Assembly: GCF_051622035.1 (NCBI RefSeq)
Contig: NC_135355.1
Location: forward strand, 4,588,001-4,652,000
DNA from: Arctopsyche grandis
Lineage: Eukaryota > Arthropoda > Insecta > Trichoptera > Hydropsychidae
DNA length: 64,000 bases
Direction: 5' to 3'
Part shown: in pieces, positions 34,060 to 45,360 of the stretch
How positions within the stretch are numbered: position 1 is the first letter of the stretch
Layout: each line of letters opens with the position of its first letter
The notes under the pieces: generated by a model
The model's database searches: none
The model's input: the letters and a program-made list of their open reading frames with translations, nothing else
What the model was told of the DNA's origin: nothing
Program-made: the position numbers and the translations under genes

Positions 34060-34342
34060 CACCGGACCCAGAAGGTGCCGCGTATTGTTCAAAGGTTGTA
34101 AAAAAGCATTGTTAAAGGTTTTCCGAACCTTTTTTACAAAGGATTTACAACAATGGATAGCACTATGACTATCCGGTGTCTACTAATAAGTAGAGACCGG
34201 AATCTGAAGGGGCTGTTTATTGTTCAAAGATTGTAAATGCATTGTTAAAGGTTTGCCGAACCTTTTTTATAAAGGATTTACAACAATGGAACAATAGGCG
34301 GCGCGTTTCCGGCCCCTTCAGATTCCGACCTCTACTAATAAG
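34060..34342. repeat. two adjacent foldback repeat units
   Basis: At 34181-34342 the left CTAATAAGTAGAGACCGGAA and AATCTGAAGGGGC are inverted at the right (GCCCCTTCAGATT, CCGACCTCTACTAATA), with a central AAAGGTTTGCCGAACCTTTT palindrome. A diverged unit precedes it at 34060-34176. Relatives are at 59070-59345 and 9065-9415. Confidence 0.65.
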
Positions 34343-34877
34343 CCTTGAAAAATTCATATTCATTAGTTTTGAGGACAAAAAACATCAATTAAAGGAAACC
34401 TCAAAAATATAGAGTGAAAAAAGAAAAAGTTATAGGCGTTTAAACAATTAAAATCTGACAAAGTAAAAAGAGACTAAAACGAACAAACCGGACGAACAGT
34501 CTGAACGATCAATTCGGACGATAGACGTCAGGAAGAAATACGAGGGAGTATTTTCAAACGTGTCTTATTACGATTTTTTTTCACCATCGTAATGGCGGAC
34601 ATCATTTCCACTTACATATATTGATGACCAAACCGAGCAAAATGGCAAAGTATGAAAACGATCGGATAACAGCCTACATTTTTTTGACTAGTGATCGTAA
34701 GTGAAAGTAAGAAGAGTTTAGTAATAAAAAACCGGTTTTCGGTTTTTTGAAACATGGTCAAAAGGCCGGTTTTTCGGGTTCGGCTTAGAAGCCCTACTGT
34801 GTGGCTATAAGGACACTTGTCTTGCATATGTGTTTCAGTGAGGAGTCTACTATGCATGTATAGGGATATATAGATAT
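34343..34877. other. non-genic, possible element end
   Basis: AAAACCGGTTTTCGGTTTTT and GAAGCCCTACTG near 34790 resemble one end of a hAT-type element, but no partner end was found. Otherwise nothing is seen. Confidence 0.35.
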
Positions 34878-35413
34878 ATGTATAAGAATCCGCATCGAGA
34901 TGCATTTATAAAAATGAAGGCGGCGCTTACAAACAAGCATCTCAATCTTCATACGCGGTTGAGATTCGCGAAGAGCTACTACGTCTGGACAGTATTATGT
35001 GATGTGAGACGTGGATGTGAGACGTGGACTCTGAAGACCAAGATGATCAGACGCATCGAAGCTTTTGAGATGTGGGTCTACACTTTACAGGCGTATGCTG
35101 AAGATTCCGTGTACCAAAAAGATACCAAACGAAGCTGTACTCGGCATGATGGGGAGAGGCAAGGAACTTGTTTCTGTCATCAAGCAGAGAAAGATGCAGG
35201 ACCTCGGACACATGATACGGGGTTCAAAATACGAATGTCTCCGTTTGATAACCATGGGGAAAATAGAAGGAAAAAATGAATTGGCTTTGAAACATGCGCA
35301 TGTGGACTGATATGAGCGCCGAAGAGGTGTTCCGAGCCGCTGAAGACCGATGCGGATATCTTCAAATAATCAACGAGGTGGTCGCCAACGTCCGGATGCG
35401 GACAAGGCATTAA
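34878..35413 (+). pseudogene. LINE (RTE/R4-like) reverse transcriptase C-terminus
   Basis: Two offset frames make one broken protein. Frame 34878-35279 gives HTRLRFAKSYYVWTVL and RRGCETWTLKTKMIRRIEAF. Frame 35065-35310 continues RRMLKIPCTKKIPNEAVLGM and KRKMQDLGHMIRG-like text. The end (VFRAAEDRCGYLQII, then a TAA at 35411) is in a further frame. GCETW and LGHxxR are typical of the extreme C-terminus of insect endonuclease/reverse-transcriptase LINEs. Frameshifts and lack of everything upstream show it is dead. Confidence 0.8.
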
Positions 35414-36114
35414 AAAGAAGAACCTATACATACAATATAGACTAATTTTAAATCACACAATATAATGATAATTCATCAGCGGTTAAAAATAACCAGATTC
35501 GACTTAATTGCCTGGTTGCGAGCCATTATGTCAATTTTTTCTCCTCGGGTAAAAAACAAAGGTTATTATACTGATATGTACACTAGATAATTGGACACAT
35601 AAATCGGCGTGGCGATACTCATTATTCATTCGTTCGAAATCAGCAACATAGCAACAGGCACGATTCGAAACACCTGGCTCAGAGTAAAAACTGCAAAATA
35701 ACGGCACCCGGCGAGATTCGGGTTCGGACTCATTTCGCATCCTGGTCACTGACTCGAATTTTTTTTTATTGTTACTTTGCTAATCTCCTTGCTTCATTTC
35801 GCGGATGATATCATCCAGACTGATGGTTAACGATGGCCAATATAACGCGTGGGATGATCGACACTGATTACTGCTCTGCGAACTGTACCCGGGCATTGAA
35901 ACCCAACGATATTACATTTTAATTTTATGTATAATCTAATATATCTATATAAAAAAATAGTGGTATTATTTATAGCGGACAAAAGATCGACCGGATCTGG
36001 TCGTTTGGATAAATAAAGCTCTCATCCTTTGGGGAATTCCAATGCCGGTCACAATGAAAATGGTCCGGCAGAGGTTGCCAATTTATCCGACTTTTATTAT
36101 ATATGTAATATAAA
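35414..36114. other. non-genic, no recognised feature
   Basis: A Helitron-like start word (TCTAATATATCTATATAAAA) occurs at about 35934 but no matching end was found. The open frame at 35531-35749 (minus) has no domain. Confidence 0.45.
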
Positions 36115-36141
36115 CCAGCGGCGTGGACTAGTGGTCAGTAT

Positions 36142-36494
36142 TGTTGAGTAGGGGTGGGTGGAGGATCCCAATAAAAGGCAAAAGTCGCTTCACAGCATTT
36201 ATTGGGCGATTTAAGAGATCCACGCACCGTACAGAATGCCTTGGTATGGACTAAGTACCGGCTTATAGAGGGCAGGTCACTCAGTGCATCTTCTAATTGT
36301 TATAGTTACGTACCAGATATGCAGTCTCACGCTTTCGCGCTGTCAGTTCTGAGAACTCTAGCGGGAAGTGACCGAATGCCGTTACCGACCACCAAGTCCA
36401 TTCGGGGGTCTCCATTGTTAGCCGACAGCACTTAAGCCTGGAGATAATCCTCGAAAAACAATTATAACGGCGGCTCCTTTTAGCATATGCTACA
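36142..36494. mobile_element. solo LTR with GTAT target duplication
   Basis: It starts TGTTGAGTAGGGGTGGG, ends GCTACA and is flanked by GTAT at 36138-36141 and 36495-36498. 353 bp, homologous to 10960-11346 and 15257-15630. No internal domain. Confidence 0.85.
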
Positions 36495-37348
36495 GTATAT
36501 TATGAATCCCACTAGAGCAGTGCTACTCAAACTATGCACCTGCGGTAATGGGCCGCCGATTATAAACGACTATTATCCAGAAAATGGTCAAGGAGGGGGC
36601 CATTTTGAAATTGAACATAAAAAAATTTTAAATTATGTGATTTTAGATAAAATTACAATATATGTAAATAATAGTAGATATGATACTTACATTGTAGTAT
36701 CATATCTACTATTATGTAATATATGTAAAACCCCATTCAGGAAAAATGTATTAATAAATTAAAAGAATGTGAAATAAATGTTTTTCAATTAATATTAATA
36801 AAAATATAAATCCGTTATAAATAATATAATATATATTTAAATATGTAAAATTTACAGTAAATATGAAAATAAATTCGTCCCAAGGGGGGGGGGGCATGGC
36901 AGCCATGGAATTTTACTACTTATATTAATACTATTTTTATTTGTTATATGAACAAATTTTCACTCATATACAGTCGTATGACAACGAATTACTAACACCC
37001 GCGTATTTACCCTATTTTGTGTACCTGCGCCGTCTTAAGTAACATTTTGGGTTGGTTTTTTTTGTAGACCATTCATTGTATCCTATTCTATGTATTTAGA
37101 GAAGAATAGGATGAGTAGTGTTTATACAAATAGTTTAAAAACCGAACAAGTGCAAATACACAGTTTGGCTTTGAAATTCGTTTGGTGTAGACGTGTGCTT
37201 TCACTGGGAGAAAAGTTAGTTTTGAAGAGATTTTTGCTTTCCTGTATATTATCGATATCATTGAAGTAAGTTAAAGTGTTTAAATTTTTTAAATGTGACT
37301 TAATTATTTGTTTAAATTGCTTGTGAAAAAACCCCCTTTCCTTTTTAG

Positions 37349-38461
37349 ATGGGAAGAAATAAAGATTTATCTATGGAGAAAATCGCCAATATTTCCACAT
37401 TATTAAATACTGGGAAGTATTCTATACGATATATTGCTAAAGATCAGGGGGTTAGCGTTTTCAGTGTGCATAAAATTAGCACCCAACTAAAAAGAGGTGA
37501 AAATCCTACGGTCACCAAGCGTAAGAATTGTTGTGGCACTCGAAAATACGGTCCTCGAGTCGATCGATATATTATAAATACTGTTGAGAAGGATCGGTTT
37601 GCCACAAATAAAAAAATCCAGACGAATTTACGGGAGCGGAACCGAAATATCGACTCGGACAATACAACGCCGTCTCGCAGACGCGGGGGTGAAAGGCAGG
37701 CAGCTAGCTAAAAAAACGCTTTTGACGCCAAAAATGAAGAAAGCCAGGCTCAATTTGGCTAATGAGCATCGCCACTTCACCCTCGACGATTGGAAAGGGG
37801 TAATTTAATTGAAATTAAATTATTTGTTTAATTTTTTTTGAATGAATTGAATTAATCGATGTTTTTAACATTTTTAAGGTTCACTTCTCTGACGAGTCGT
37901 CAATTCAATTGATGACACCGACTCACCAATACGTACGTAGGCGAGTCGGCAAGCGGTATAATGAGTCCTGTGTCATAAAAAATGTGAAACACCCGCTGTC
38001 ACTCATGATTTGGGGCTCAATGAGTGCGGAAGGTCGGGGGCCATTGTATTTTGTAGAAGGGATGATGAATGTTTCGCAATATATAACGGTATTGCGATAC
38101 ACCCTATTGCACTCTATACAAAACAAAATTGACAAAAGGGATCGCCTGCACTTAATGCAATATTATTGCACCCTGCCACAAAGTCAAAATTGTGAAAAAA
38201 ATCATGTCCGACCACAATTTACCGCTCCTTCACTGGCCCGGTAATTCTCCCGATCTAAATCCTATAGAAAATGTCTGGCATACCCTTAAAATGAAATTAA
38301 ATAAGCTCCAATGTACCAATAAAAATATCCTAAAACAAAACATAATTTCTGTGTGGCAGGGAGATCCTGAGATAAAGTCAACCATTGCGTCTTGTATCGA
38401 GAGTATGCCCAAAAGAATAGCATCGTGTCTCCGAAATAAGGGTGGACATACAAAATATTAA
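37349..38461 (+). pseudogene. Tc1-like (DD34E-type) transposase, decayed, with intron
   Basis: The start MGRNKDLSMEKIANISTLLN opens a helix-turn-helix region (YIAKDQGVSVFSVHKI). The frame then shifts to 37584-37808 (STRTIQRRLADAGVKGRQL, NEHRHFTLDDWKGV). A 79-bp segment with GT...AG borders (37800-37878) interrupts DWKG and VHFSDES; removing it restores the frame and the first catalytic Asp. The second catalytic position, where QDN is expected, reads QYY at about 38158 next to a one-base frameshift. The Glu is kept (SPDLNPIENVW, near 38267) and the frame ends with TAA at 38459. Spacing counts to 34 if aligned at the expected Asp. Confidence 0.85.
37800..37878 (+). other. spliceosomal intron in Tc1-like transposase
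   Basis: GTAATTTAATTG at the left and CATTTTTAAG at the right border a 79-bp AT-rich segment. Splicing GGG to GTT gives D-W-K-G-V-H-F-S-D-E-S, the expected continuous motif before the first catalytic Asp. Without splicing the frame stops at once (TAA at 37806). Confidence 0.7.
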
Positions 38462-39002
38462 TAATATATATATATGTTGTATTAATATTGTAAATAAACT
38501 ATGTATAATCATTATAAACACATCTTTGTTTTAATTTTACGAACCTACTCTTCAATATATAGCTCTAAACATAGAATTTGCAAAATCCGCATGGTGTTAG
38601 TAATTCGCTGTCATGGGACTGTACATACATAAACTTTTTATTTAAAAATATGCTGCTGGTCCGTGAGAATTACCGAAGAATATATACTGGTCCGCCAGCT
38701 GAAAAAGTTTGAGTAGCACTGCACTAGAGTCCGACGTTAAGTCCATCGTTTCTTATCAGAGTTTGCCAATTTTAATCTGATCATTGTTGAAACGGTTCCT
38801 TAAATTGGCAAAAAAAAAAAATCATCTTTCCTGTTGTCACAAATCTTCTGTATTTATTGTGTGTTATAATTTGTAAAAATTATGTACAAATCTAAAAAAT
38901 CTAATTCTGTATTTAATTAATTAATTAATTGTTATTTCGTGTTCTTCAGCTTCTGGAAATACAGTGATTTATGTAATAATAAAATGCTGCATTGTTTGTA
39001 TT

Positions 39003-39192
39003 AATGTGCGCGCGCAGAATACGGGAGGAAAAGCCTGTTCCTCTTGTTCTTGTTGTACCCTGCTCGCGCAAATTAAGTGAGTATGTACCGTTTACCATGC
39101 ACCCTTTTTTTTGATCTTTCGACTTAAGATCTTTCGATTTTCGATCTTTGCCTTCCGATATTTGTGTTTTCTGTAATTTAACATTCTGGCTC
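39003..39192. repeat. single arm of the 59.4-kb foldback family
   Basis: AATGTGCGCGCGCAGAATAC, GCTCGCGCAAATTAAGTGAG, GTACCGTTTACCATGCACC and TGATCTTTCGACTTAAGATC match the right arm of 59379-59754 in order. Only one arm is present. It abuts the SINE at 39000. Confidence 0.75.
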
Positions 39193-39898
39193 GTCACGTA
39201 GACCCATGTAATACATAGTTCAAAAGCACATTGCCGAGAAGCGAACGTTTATTTCGTTCAATTTTTGACCGCAGTCGAGTGTGTTGGTTTTGCTTGAGTA
39301 CCTCACGAACCCAGCTAAGTGTCCCTCACGCGACATGACGAAGACATTATGCATATATATTAATATATATTCAGCGGTCACGACGCGGCCTCACGTCCTG
39401 CGAGCATTTCAGCGAAAATCGACACTCGCAGATTCCGAATGGTCCGAATTTGCACTCTAAAACGGTTGCGCAACGTGCGTTCGCAAGTTTCGGACACGAC
39501 CAAACAATCGGAACCTTCAAATCGAACGAAAGCATCGACAACAAGTGGTGCATCCGATAGCTGAGGTCGATCCGAATCCCGAAGGCGATGCGAATATACG
39601 TAGAACGATGGTCAAAATTGGAACAAATCAGCAGTGGGTTGCCAACCTTTTCCAAGTGCGAGAACTCGCTGAAACACGGTGAATGCGTTTCTTTAGCACA
39701 AGCTTTTTTATTAGCTTCACTCCACTGTTAGTCAAAAATTTGTTATCTGATTTTGAACCATTTCCACTCTTCGGGTCGCTTTGATATTTTACCGACATAC
39801 GGAGCCACACCTAACATTGAAGTAAGGTTTTGTCTCCAACATTATTCTAAAAGATTTTAATCACTAACGAGCTCATTAAAATTTACATCGGAGTTTTG
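39193..39898. other. GC-richer non-genic stretch, unidentified
   Basis: Sequence at 39370-39660 is richer in CpG than its surroundings and has a 94-codon minus frame (39371-39655) without known motifs. No splice pattern is seen. It could be an unrecognised element. Confidence 0.35.
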
Positions 39899-39986
39899 TG
39901 TCAGATCAGAGCGATGACAGCTAGCTATCCATACATAACTTCCCACCGCCCCTTTGTAACACACAGTATAAATAGTTGTTCTATTA
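39899..39986 (+). repeat. TATA-containing repeat, copy 1
   Basis: TCAGATCAGAGCGATGACAG to CAGTATAAATAGTTGTTCTA. Two more copies are at 40576-40662 and 40677-40764. The GTATAAATAG motif is a good TATA box, so this may be the promoter part of an LTR or other element. Confidence 0.6.
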
Positions 39987-39999
39987 TAACTGTATAAAT

Positions 40000-40446
<447 letters not shown>

Positions 40447-40575
40447 ATATAACAGTTGATTAATCTTTATATTCGGTTGGAAATATGTCGACTCACAAAT
40501 TCATGTTTTTGTTAGGTTATTATCATTTTTCATCTGTATGGTAGAAGAATTAAAGTGTATTTTTATGGAATCTTA

Positions 40576-40662
40576 TGTTAGATCAGAGCGATGACAGCTA
40601 GCTATCCATACATGATTTTCTACCGTCCCTTTGCAACTAACAGTATAAATAGTTGTTCTATT
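40576..40662 (+). repeat. TATA-containing repeat, copy 2
   Basis: TGTTAGATCAGAGCGATGAC to AGTATAAATAGTTGTTC. It is 101 bp upstream of copy 3, so the two are tandem. Confidence 0.7.
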
Positions 40663-40676
40663 TTCTAGGAATCCCT

Positions 40677-40764
40677 TGTTAGATCAGAGCGATGACAGTT
40701 AGCTATCCATACATGACTTTCTACCGCCCCTTTGCAACGAACGGTATAAATAGTTGTTCTATTA
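40677..40764 (+). repeat. TATA-containing repeat, copy 3
   Basis: TGTTAGATCAGAGCGATGAC to GGTATAAATAGTTGTTC. It differs from copy 2 by a few substitutions only. Confidence 0.7.
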
Positions 40765-40771
40765 CAGTGCT

Positions 40772-40985
40772 ACTTCTTGGCCAATTACAAACATCTATAT
40801 ACAATTTTAAATAATTTTAACAAAGCACCATAGGATAAATTAACATTTTCGCAGCATTTTTATTTTATATAAATCGTCAAATTACGAGATGCTGAAAACT
40901 CAAAATTTGCAAGAAATGGATAAAGGCTGTCAATTTGTTGGCACCGCTTCAATGAAAATCAGATAAATTGACACACTCTAAAATA
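40772..40985 (-). repeat. SINE, minus strand, partial
   Basis: GGCCAATTACAAACA (just inside the 3' hairpin), GCAGCATTTTTATT and CACCGCTTCAATGAAAATC occur in family order on the minus strand. The hairpin and the head are missing. Confidence 0.65.
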
Positions 40986-42576
40986 TATACGTATTCCATA
41001 AATAAATGAATATTATCAACAACATACGCATTTTATATTAAAATTTTATTAATGTAAATATTTCAAAATACGAAACAAGAACTCGAAACTAGCAAAAAAA
41101 AAAAGTCAAATTCTACCGACCGTTATACGCACGAACAATGTTGTATTTCATGACCAAAATGCAATGCGAAACTGAAACGAAATGTAATTGGCCATCACGA
41201 GTAGAGTGGGGGGTGAATGCGATAGCATTTACATTTAAAGTAAGTCTCATGCTACATAGATTGGTTCGACTATAGTCCGTGCTGCTGATTTGATGTCTGT
41301 TCCGCGTCCGCACAGTTCTTTATAGGACGGCTTCTACTCAAATAGACATTTGCACCACTCCCGAGTGCGACATTGTTGACAGGTTTTGCTCGATAGGTTT
41401 GAAAATGTATCAAATTTTGAATTCGTGTTTGGGATAAACTTAAGGAAAGTGTTTCAGGTTAACATATAAGGAAAATGGCGAATGATAAACATTGACCAAA
41501 ACCTGTCGGGAAAGCACGTTGTTTCTATTTTCTATCTTATTTATTATTTGTATGTGACCTTGAGGAGACGTCGCGAGTCAGTCCGAGAGGTCAATCTGAG
41601 GATCATGCGATGGTGTTAAATTAGCCATTAGGATGCGTATTCAACGAGAGTACTAATGCAACTCACTATTGACATGTCAACGATCGATCGGATTTACTTG
41701 AAATGTCAAGTGGTATCTGATCGGTATATATTATATATATGTATATTATGTTTATACAAACGGGGTAGCTTGAGCTTTTATTCTCAGTAGGGGATGATTT
41801 ATGATCGATTCGAACAGTGAGACAACGATAGAGGTGGGATTTCTCGTATTATAAAGCCTCTCAATCGAGCGATTTAACACCGAGCAGTCGACTTCTTTCA
41901 ATCGGCTGGATTTGAAACCCGTTTCGATTGCACGCCGGGAGAGTCGAGTTGCATTTGCACTCGAAATGTGGCTCAGAAGAATAAGGTCGTAAGCGGTCGA
42001 AGGTCCTCCGGGTTGAGCGACCTTCGAACGAGACACCGAAGAACCACCTAACGAGCACAATCGAACACAACACAATAAAACGTTTCGTAATAAATCGCCC
42101 GACCAAAATAAACATTTTAAAGACCACGTTTCGCAATCGGCTATGAATGTATGTACGTGCGTAACTTACATACTTCTATAACCTTAGATACTTTAATACA
42201 AATTTGGATACTCCAAATAAAATATGTATGTTAGATGATCCCCCCATTTCATATCATGATATCGTTCAAAGTGAAACTACATAAGCGAGTTGGTTTTGAA
42301 ACGACACAACTGTGAAAGAACAACAATATACATATGTATTAAATATAATATTACGTAAAAGAACAGAAGTTATCAAATAAATCAACTTTTCATCGTTATA
42401 AACGTATTATTAAAAATTACACAATTGATAGTGAAATTTGTATGAATTTAAAATTTAATTAGTATCTAAATGTTTGCATAATTTTCTGCTACACTGTTTA
42501 TCTATGTATGTATATCGGGATTTCGCAAACTCGAAATTTAATTAAATAAACTAATAGTGAATATGAAAGAGTATGA
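40986..42576. other. non-genic, unidentified
   Basis: Open frames at 41752-42136 (minus) overlap in two phases in a GC-richer block (41810-42070) but show no known domain. No element ends are found. Confidence 0.4.
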
Positions 42577-42678
42577 TTAGCATTAGTTTTTATATTTAGA
42601 TTTCTGAAAATTCTCTTACAGTACTGTTGATAATTCGAAGATTTATTGAAGAAAAATATTCAAATTGAAAACTAATCC

Positions 42679-43074
42679 GGTGTCACGACAAATCACTCAC
42701 GGATTTTACACTCAACTTAAATCGTTAAAATACAGCAAATGAATTTTCAATATAAAGCATTGTCAAAAAAAAAAAAAAAACGAATATGGGTTATACACTC
42801 TGTTGTCGTCATTAGGGATTACAATACCGAAAGTACCGATACCGGTGGTATCGGTATTTGACCGAAAACAAGTTTTTGGTACTACCGGTACAATAAACTA
42901 AATAAAAGCTTTTGAAAATCCGCAGATTTATCAAAATAATTGATCTAACTTGCAGTGATCATAATTTACACGTTATTTGAACTCTATGTGATTTTGATAC
43001 ATGTGTATCAAAATCATCGATCAAAAACTATAAACCGTTGAGTGTAAAATCCGTGAGTGATTTGTCGCGGAACC
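42679..43074. mobile_element. 396-bp TIR element with 9-bp target duplication
   Basis: The ends GGTGTCACGACAAATCACTC and GAGTGATTTGTCGCGGAACC are inverted and extend inward to GGATTTTACACTCAAC, about 38 bp. AACTAATCC flanks it at 42670-42678 and 43075-43083. A 9-bp duplication suggests a Mutator-like origin. The interior (CGAAAGTACCGATACCGG) is non-coding. Confidence 0.8.
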
Positions 43075-43559
43075 AACTAATCCTTATAAATCCAGGGAAA
43101 TATAAAACTGAACCAATGGATACACAATCCATTAGATCCATCTTGTTGAAGCGTGTGGAATCTATGGTCGATTTGGGTATCACTTTTGATTCTCAACTCA
43201 CCTTTCACAACCACATCAAGACAGTCGATGAAGTTTCCTTTCATCGACTCGGATTTGTCTTGAAATATGCTGGGTTATTCTCCAACCCTTTGTCTTCTCG
43301 CTTGCTTTCCAAGTCGCTTGTGAGAAGCAAGCTGGAGTATAATGCGATTGTGAAGAATCCGCATGAAGCAAATTACTGTCCAATGATTGAGACAGTGCAA
43401 AAGACATTTTTTCGTCTCCTATATAGGGAAGAGTATGGGTAATACCATACATAAATCTACCCTACTTCCTTTTGGGCATGTTTGGGTATAATTCCCTTGA
43501 ACTTCAGAGAAACTTCTCATTGTTTCGTATTGTTCTGCAGCTTCGACATGGTAATAATA

Positions 43560-44787
43560 CGAGGGGAGGTCGACATATTCACGGAATGAGCAGGAAAGAG
43601 TTGGCGGGGGTAACCGATTTATGCCGCTTTGTCTGGATACACTCCTAACTTGCAAATATGCAAAGTTTTAACAAGATTGCATCAGTCGTTGAGTTGTATT
43701 GAGCGGGAGAGTGCATCAAGTGGGACCGCAAACCCAAAATTCTCACTAAACAAGGCAAGGTTTCTCACTAAACAAGGCAAGTATGCTCTCCATAGACCGC
43801 CGTCTATGGAGAACATACTTGCTCTAAAACAATGCTCTACAAGTGGCATATGTTATTTAAGCATGGTCGAGAGTCCTTGGAAGATGATGTTCGGACAGGA
43901 AGACCAATAGAGGTGACAAATTCAGAAATTATTGAAAAAGTGGAAAAATTAATATTGGAAGACGCAAGACTAAATAAGAAACAAAGCGCCGAAATACTTG
44001 AGGTATCCGATGGAACAGTTTTGAAAATTTTGCATGATCATCTTGGTATGTCAAAAGTGAGTGCAAGATGGGTCCCAAGAATGCTCACGCCGCCTCAAAA
44101 AAATTTCGCGTTGACACCTGTAAGCAGTTGTTGGACATGTGTGGTGATGACCCCGTATCGATTATCAACATAATTGTGACTGGAAATGAAACTTGGGTCC
44201 ACTACTATGATCCTGAATCAAAACAAGAATCTATGCGATGGCATAAAAATGGCACCCCACCACCTGAAAATATTAAGTGGCAACATCAGCTGGGAAGATC
44301 ATGGCTACAGTTTTTTGGGATTCCGAAGGAATCCTTTTACTAGATTTTAAAGAAAAGGGTGAGAATATAACAGCAGACTATTACATTAATATGTTATATC
44401 GGTTAAAAGATGCCATTCGAGAAAATCGACGTGGAAAAATGACAAAAGGTGTGCTCCTTCTGCAATGCTCCCGTTCACAAGGCTCACAAAACAGTGGCTG
44501 CTATAACATCATGCAGGTTCCAAGAAATAAATCATACACCATACATTTTTATTTCCAAATTTAAAAAACCTTCGTGGAAAAAAAATTACCAACGATGATT
44601 CCTTGAAGGCGATTTTTGACCATTTTCTAAAAGAAGGCAAAATTTTTTTTTCGTGGTTTAGAAATGTTATTAAAACAGTGTAAGAAGTGTGCGGAGATTA
44701 AAGAAGACTACGTTGAAAGATAAAAATATATTTTTTAATTTCCTCCCCCCTTGCGCTTCATTCCGCGAATATGTTGACCTCCCCTCG
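43560..44787 (+). mobile_element. mariner element
   Basis: The ends CGAGGGGAGGTCGACATATT and AATATGTTGACCTCCCCTCG are inverted with few mismatches and extend to about 28 bp. TA flanks both (43558-43559 and 44788-44789). The copy at 12495-12525 of the same LINE is uninterrupted, confirming the borders. 1228 bp, usual for mariner. Confidence 0.95.
43630..44565 (+). pseudogene. mariner transposase, decayed
   Basis: Segments in changing frames read KWHMLFKHGRESLEDDVRTG, EILEVSDGTVLKILHDHLGM, WVHYYDPESKQESMRWHKNG, KIMATVFWDSEGILLLDFKE and ENRRGKMTKGVLLLQ, all in the order of a mariner transposase. The first catalytic position reads VTGNETW, so Asp is replaced by Asn. Several frameshifts follow, and the region of the later catalytic residues is disrupted after LLLQ. 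Confidence 0.9.
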
Positions 44788-45099
44788 TATGTCATGCCCG
44801 TCGTTGCTGGACTAATTGGGACTTAATAATTATGTGCGTGGTAGACATCATCATTTGATGGTTGTACCTCCTGCCCGCACAGTTCTTTATCGGATAGCTC
44901 CTATTCGACTTCTCAATGAAATCGTTGCTGCTGAGCCTGAATGTGATATGTGAGCGTACGTTATCGGAGATTATTTTAACCTATTTGTCTGGTAGCTTGC
45001 GCTCATCATTATTTTCATAATTGAATGTGATGTATGATTGGAATTTTGATCTTTCATCTTCCATTTGGGCCTTCCATATGAGAAATAAGCGTTTAAAAA

Positions 45100-45250
45100 A
45101 TGCACAATTTTAACAATTTGTGGCTTTTGCAGCATTTAACTCAAAATCTAGTATCGCTGTGCCGAAAGTGAGTATTGGAATCGATAGCCATATTTTTTAC
45201 AATCTATTGATTGTAATTAGCTATTGATTTAAAATACTAGACAATTAATT
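45100..45250 (+). repeat. partner of 13041-13251, with a shared reading frame
   Basis: The frame AAFNSKSSIAVPKVSIGID corresponds to [19 protein letters not shown] on the minus strand at 13150-13215. It directly follows the truncated LINE. Source element unknown. Confidence 0.4.
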
Positions 45251-45360
45251 ATGTAGCGAATTTTTAACGTCAAAAATATACATTTTTATACATTTTTTCT
45301 GGAAGTATGTACATATACATATATGTATGTATGTATTATTATTTTTTATTACATTTTATA

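Larger units (their letters stand above)
36971..38621 (+). mobile_element. Tc1-like transposon with intron-bearing transposase
   Basis: Termini CAGTCGTATGACAACGAATT and AATTCGCTGTCATGGGACTG are imperfect inverted repeats (CAGTC...ATGACA/TGTCAT...GACTG). TA flanks both (36969-36970 and 38622-38623). 1651 bp, with a broken transposase on the plus strand. Confidence 0.9.
36518..38721. mobile_element. hAT element carrying a nested Tc1-like element
   Basis: The ends CAGTGCTACTCAAACTATG and AAAAGTTTGAGTAGCACTG are inverted, with an exact 8-bp duplication CACTAGAG at 36510-36517 and 38722-38729. Without the nested 1651-bp transposon it is about 550 bp and non-coding. A run of G lies at 36885-36895. 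Confidence 0.9.
36115..39000 (+). mobile_element. SINE split by a solo LTR and a hAT element
   Basis: A tRNA-like head (CCAGCGGCGTGGACTAGTGG at 36116) stops at 36141. A short piece is seen at 36495-36517. The body resumes at 38722 (GTCCATCGTTTCTTATCAG, GTTGAAACGGTTCC) and reaches GCTGCATTGTTTG at about 38998. The LTR (36142-36494) and the hAT (36518-38721) account for all the extra sequence. Confidence 0.75.
42577..45075 (+). pseudogene. jockey-type LINE copy with two nested DNA transposons
   Basis: Outside the insertions it follows 11965-12780 closely: same left edge (TTTTTATATTTAGATTTCTG), then [32 protein letters not shown], and after the mariner GTACCTCCTGCCCGCACAG. It is cut by a 396-bp TIR element (42679-43074) and a mariner (43560-44787). 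The 3' UTR after about 45075 is missing. It is frameshifted and dead. Confidence 0.8.

Noticed and set aside
39371-39810. Minus frames in a CpG-rich stretch
   Set aside because: No known domain and no second exon. Left as an unidentified block.
41752-42136. Two overlapping minus frames of 91-107 codons
   Set aside because: Both phases are open, as expected of a GC-richer non-coding block, and neither shows a domain.
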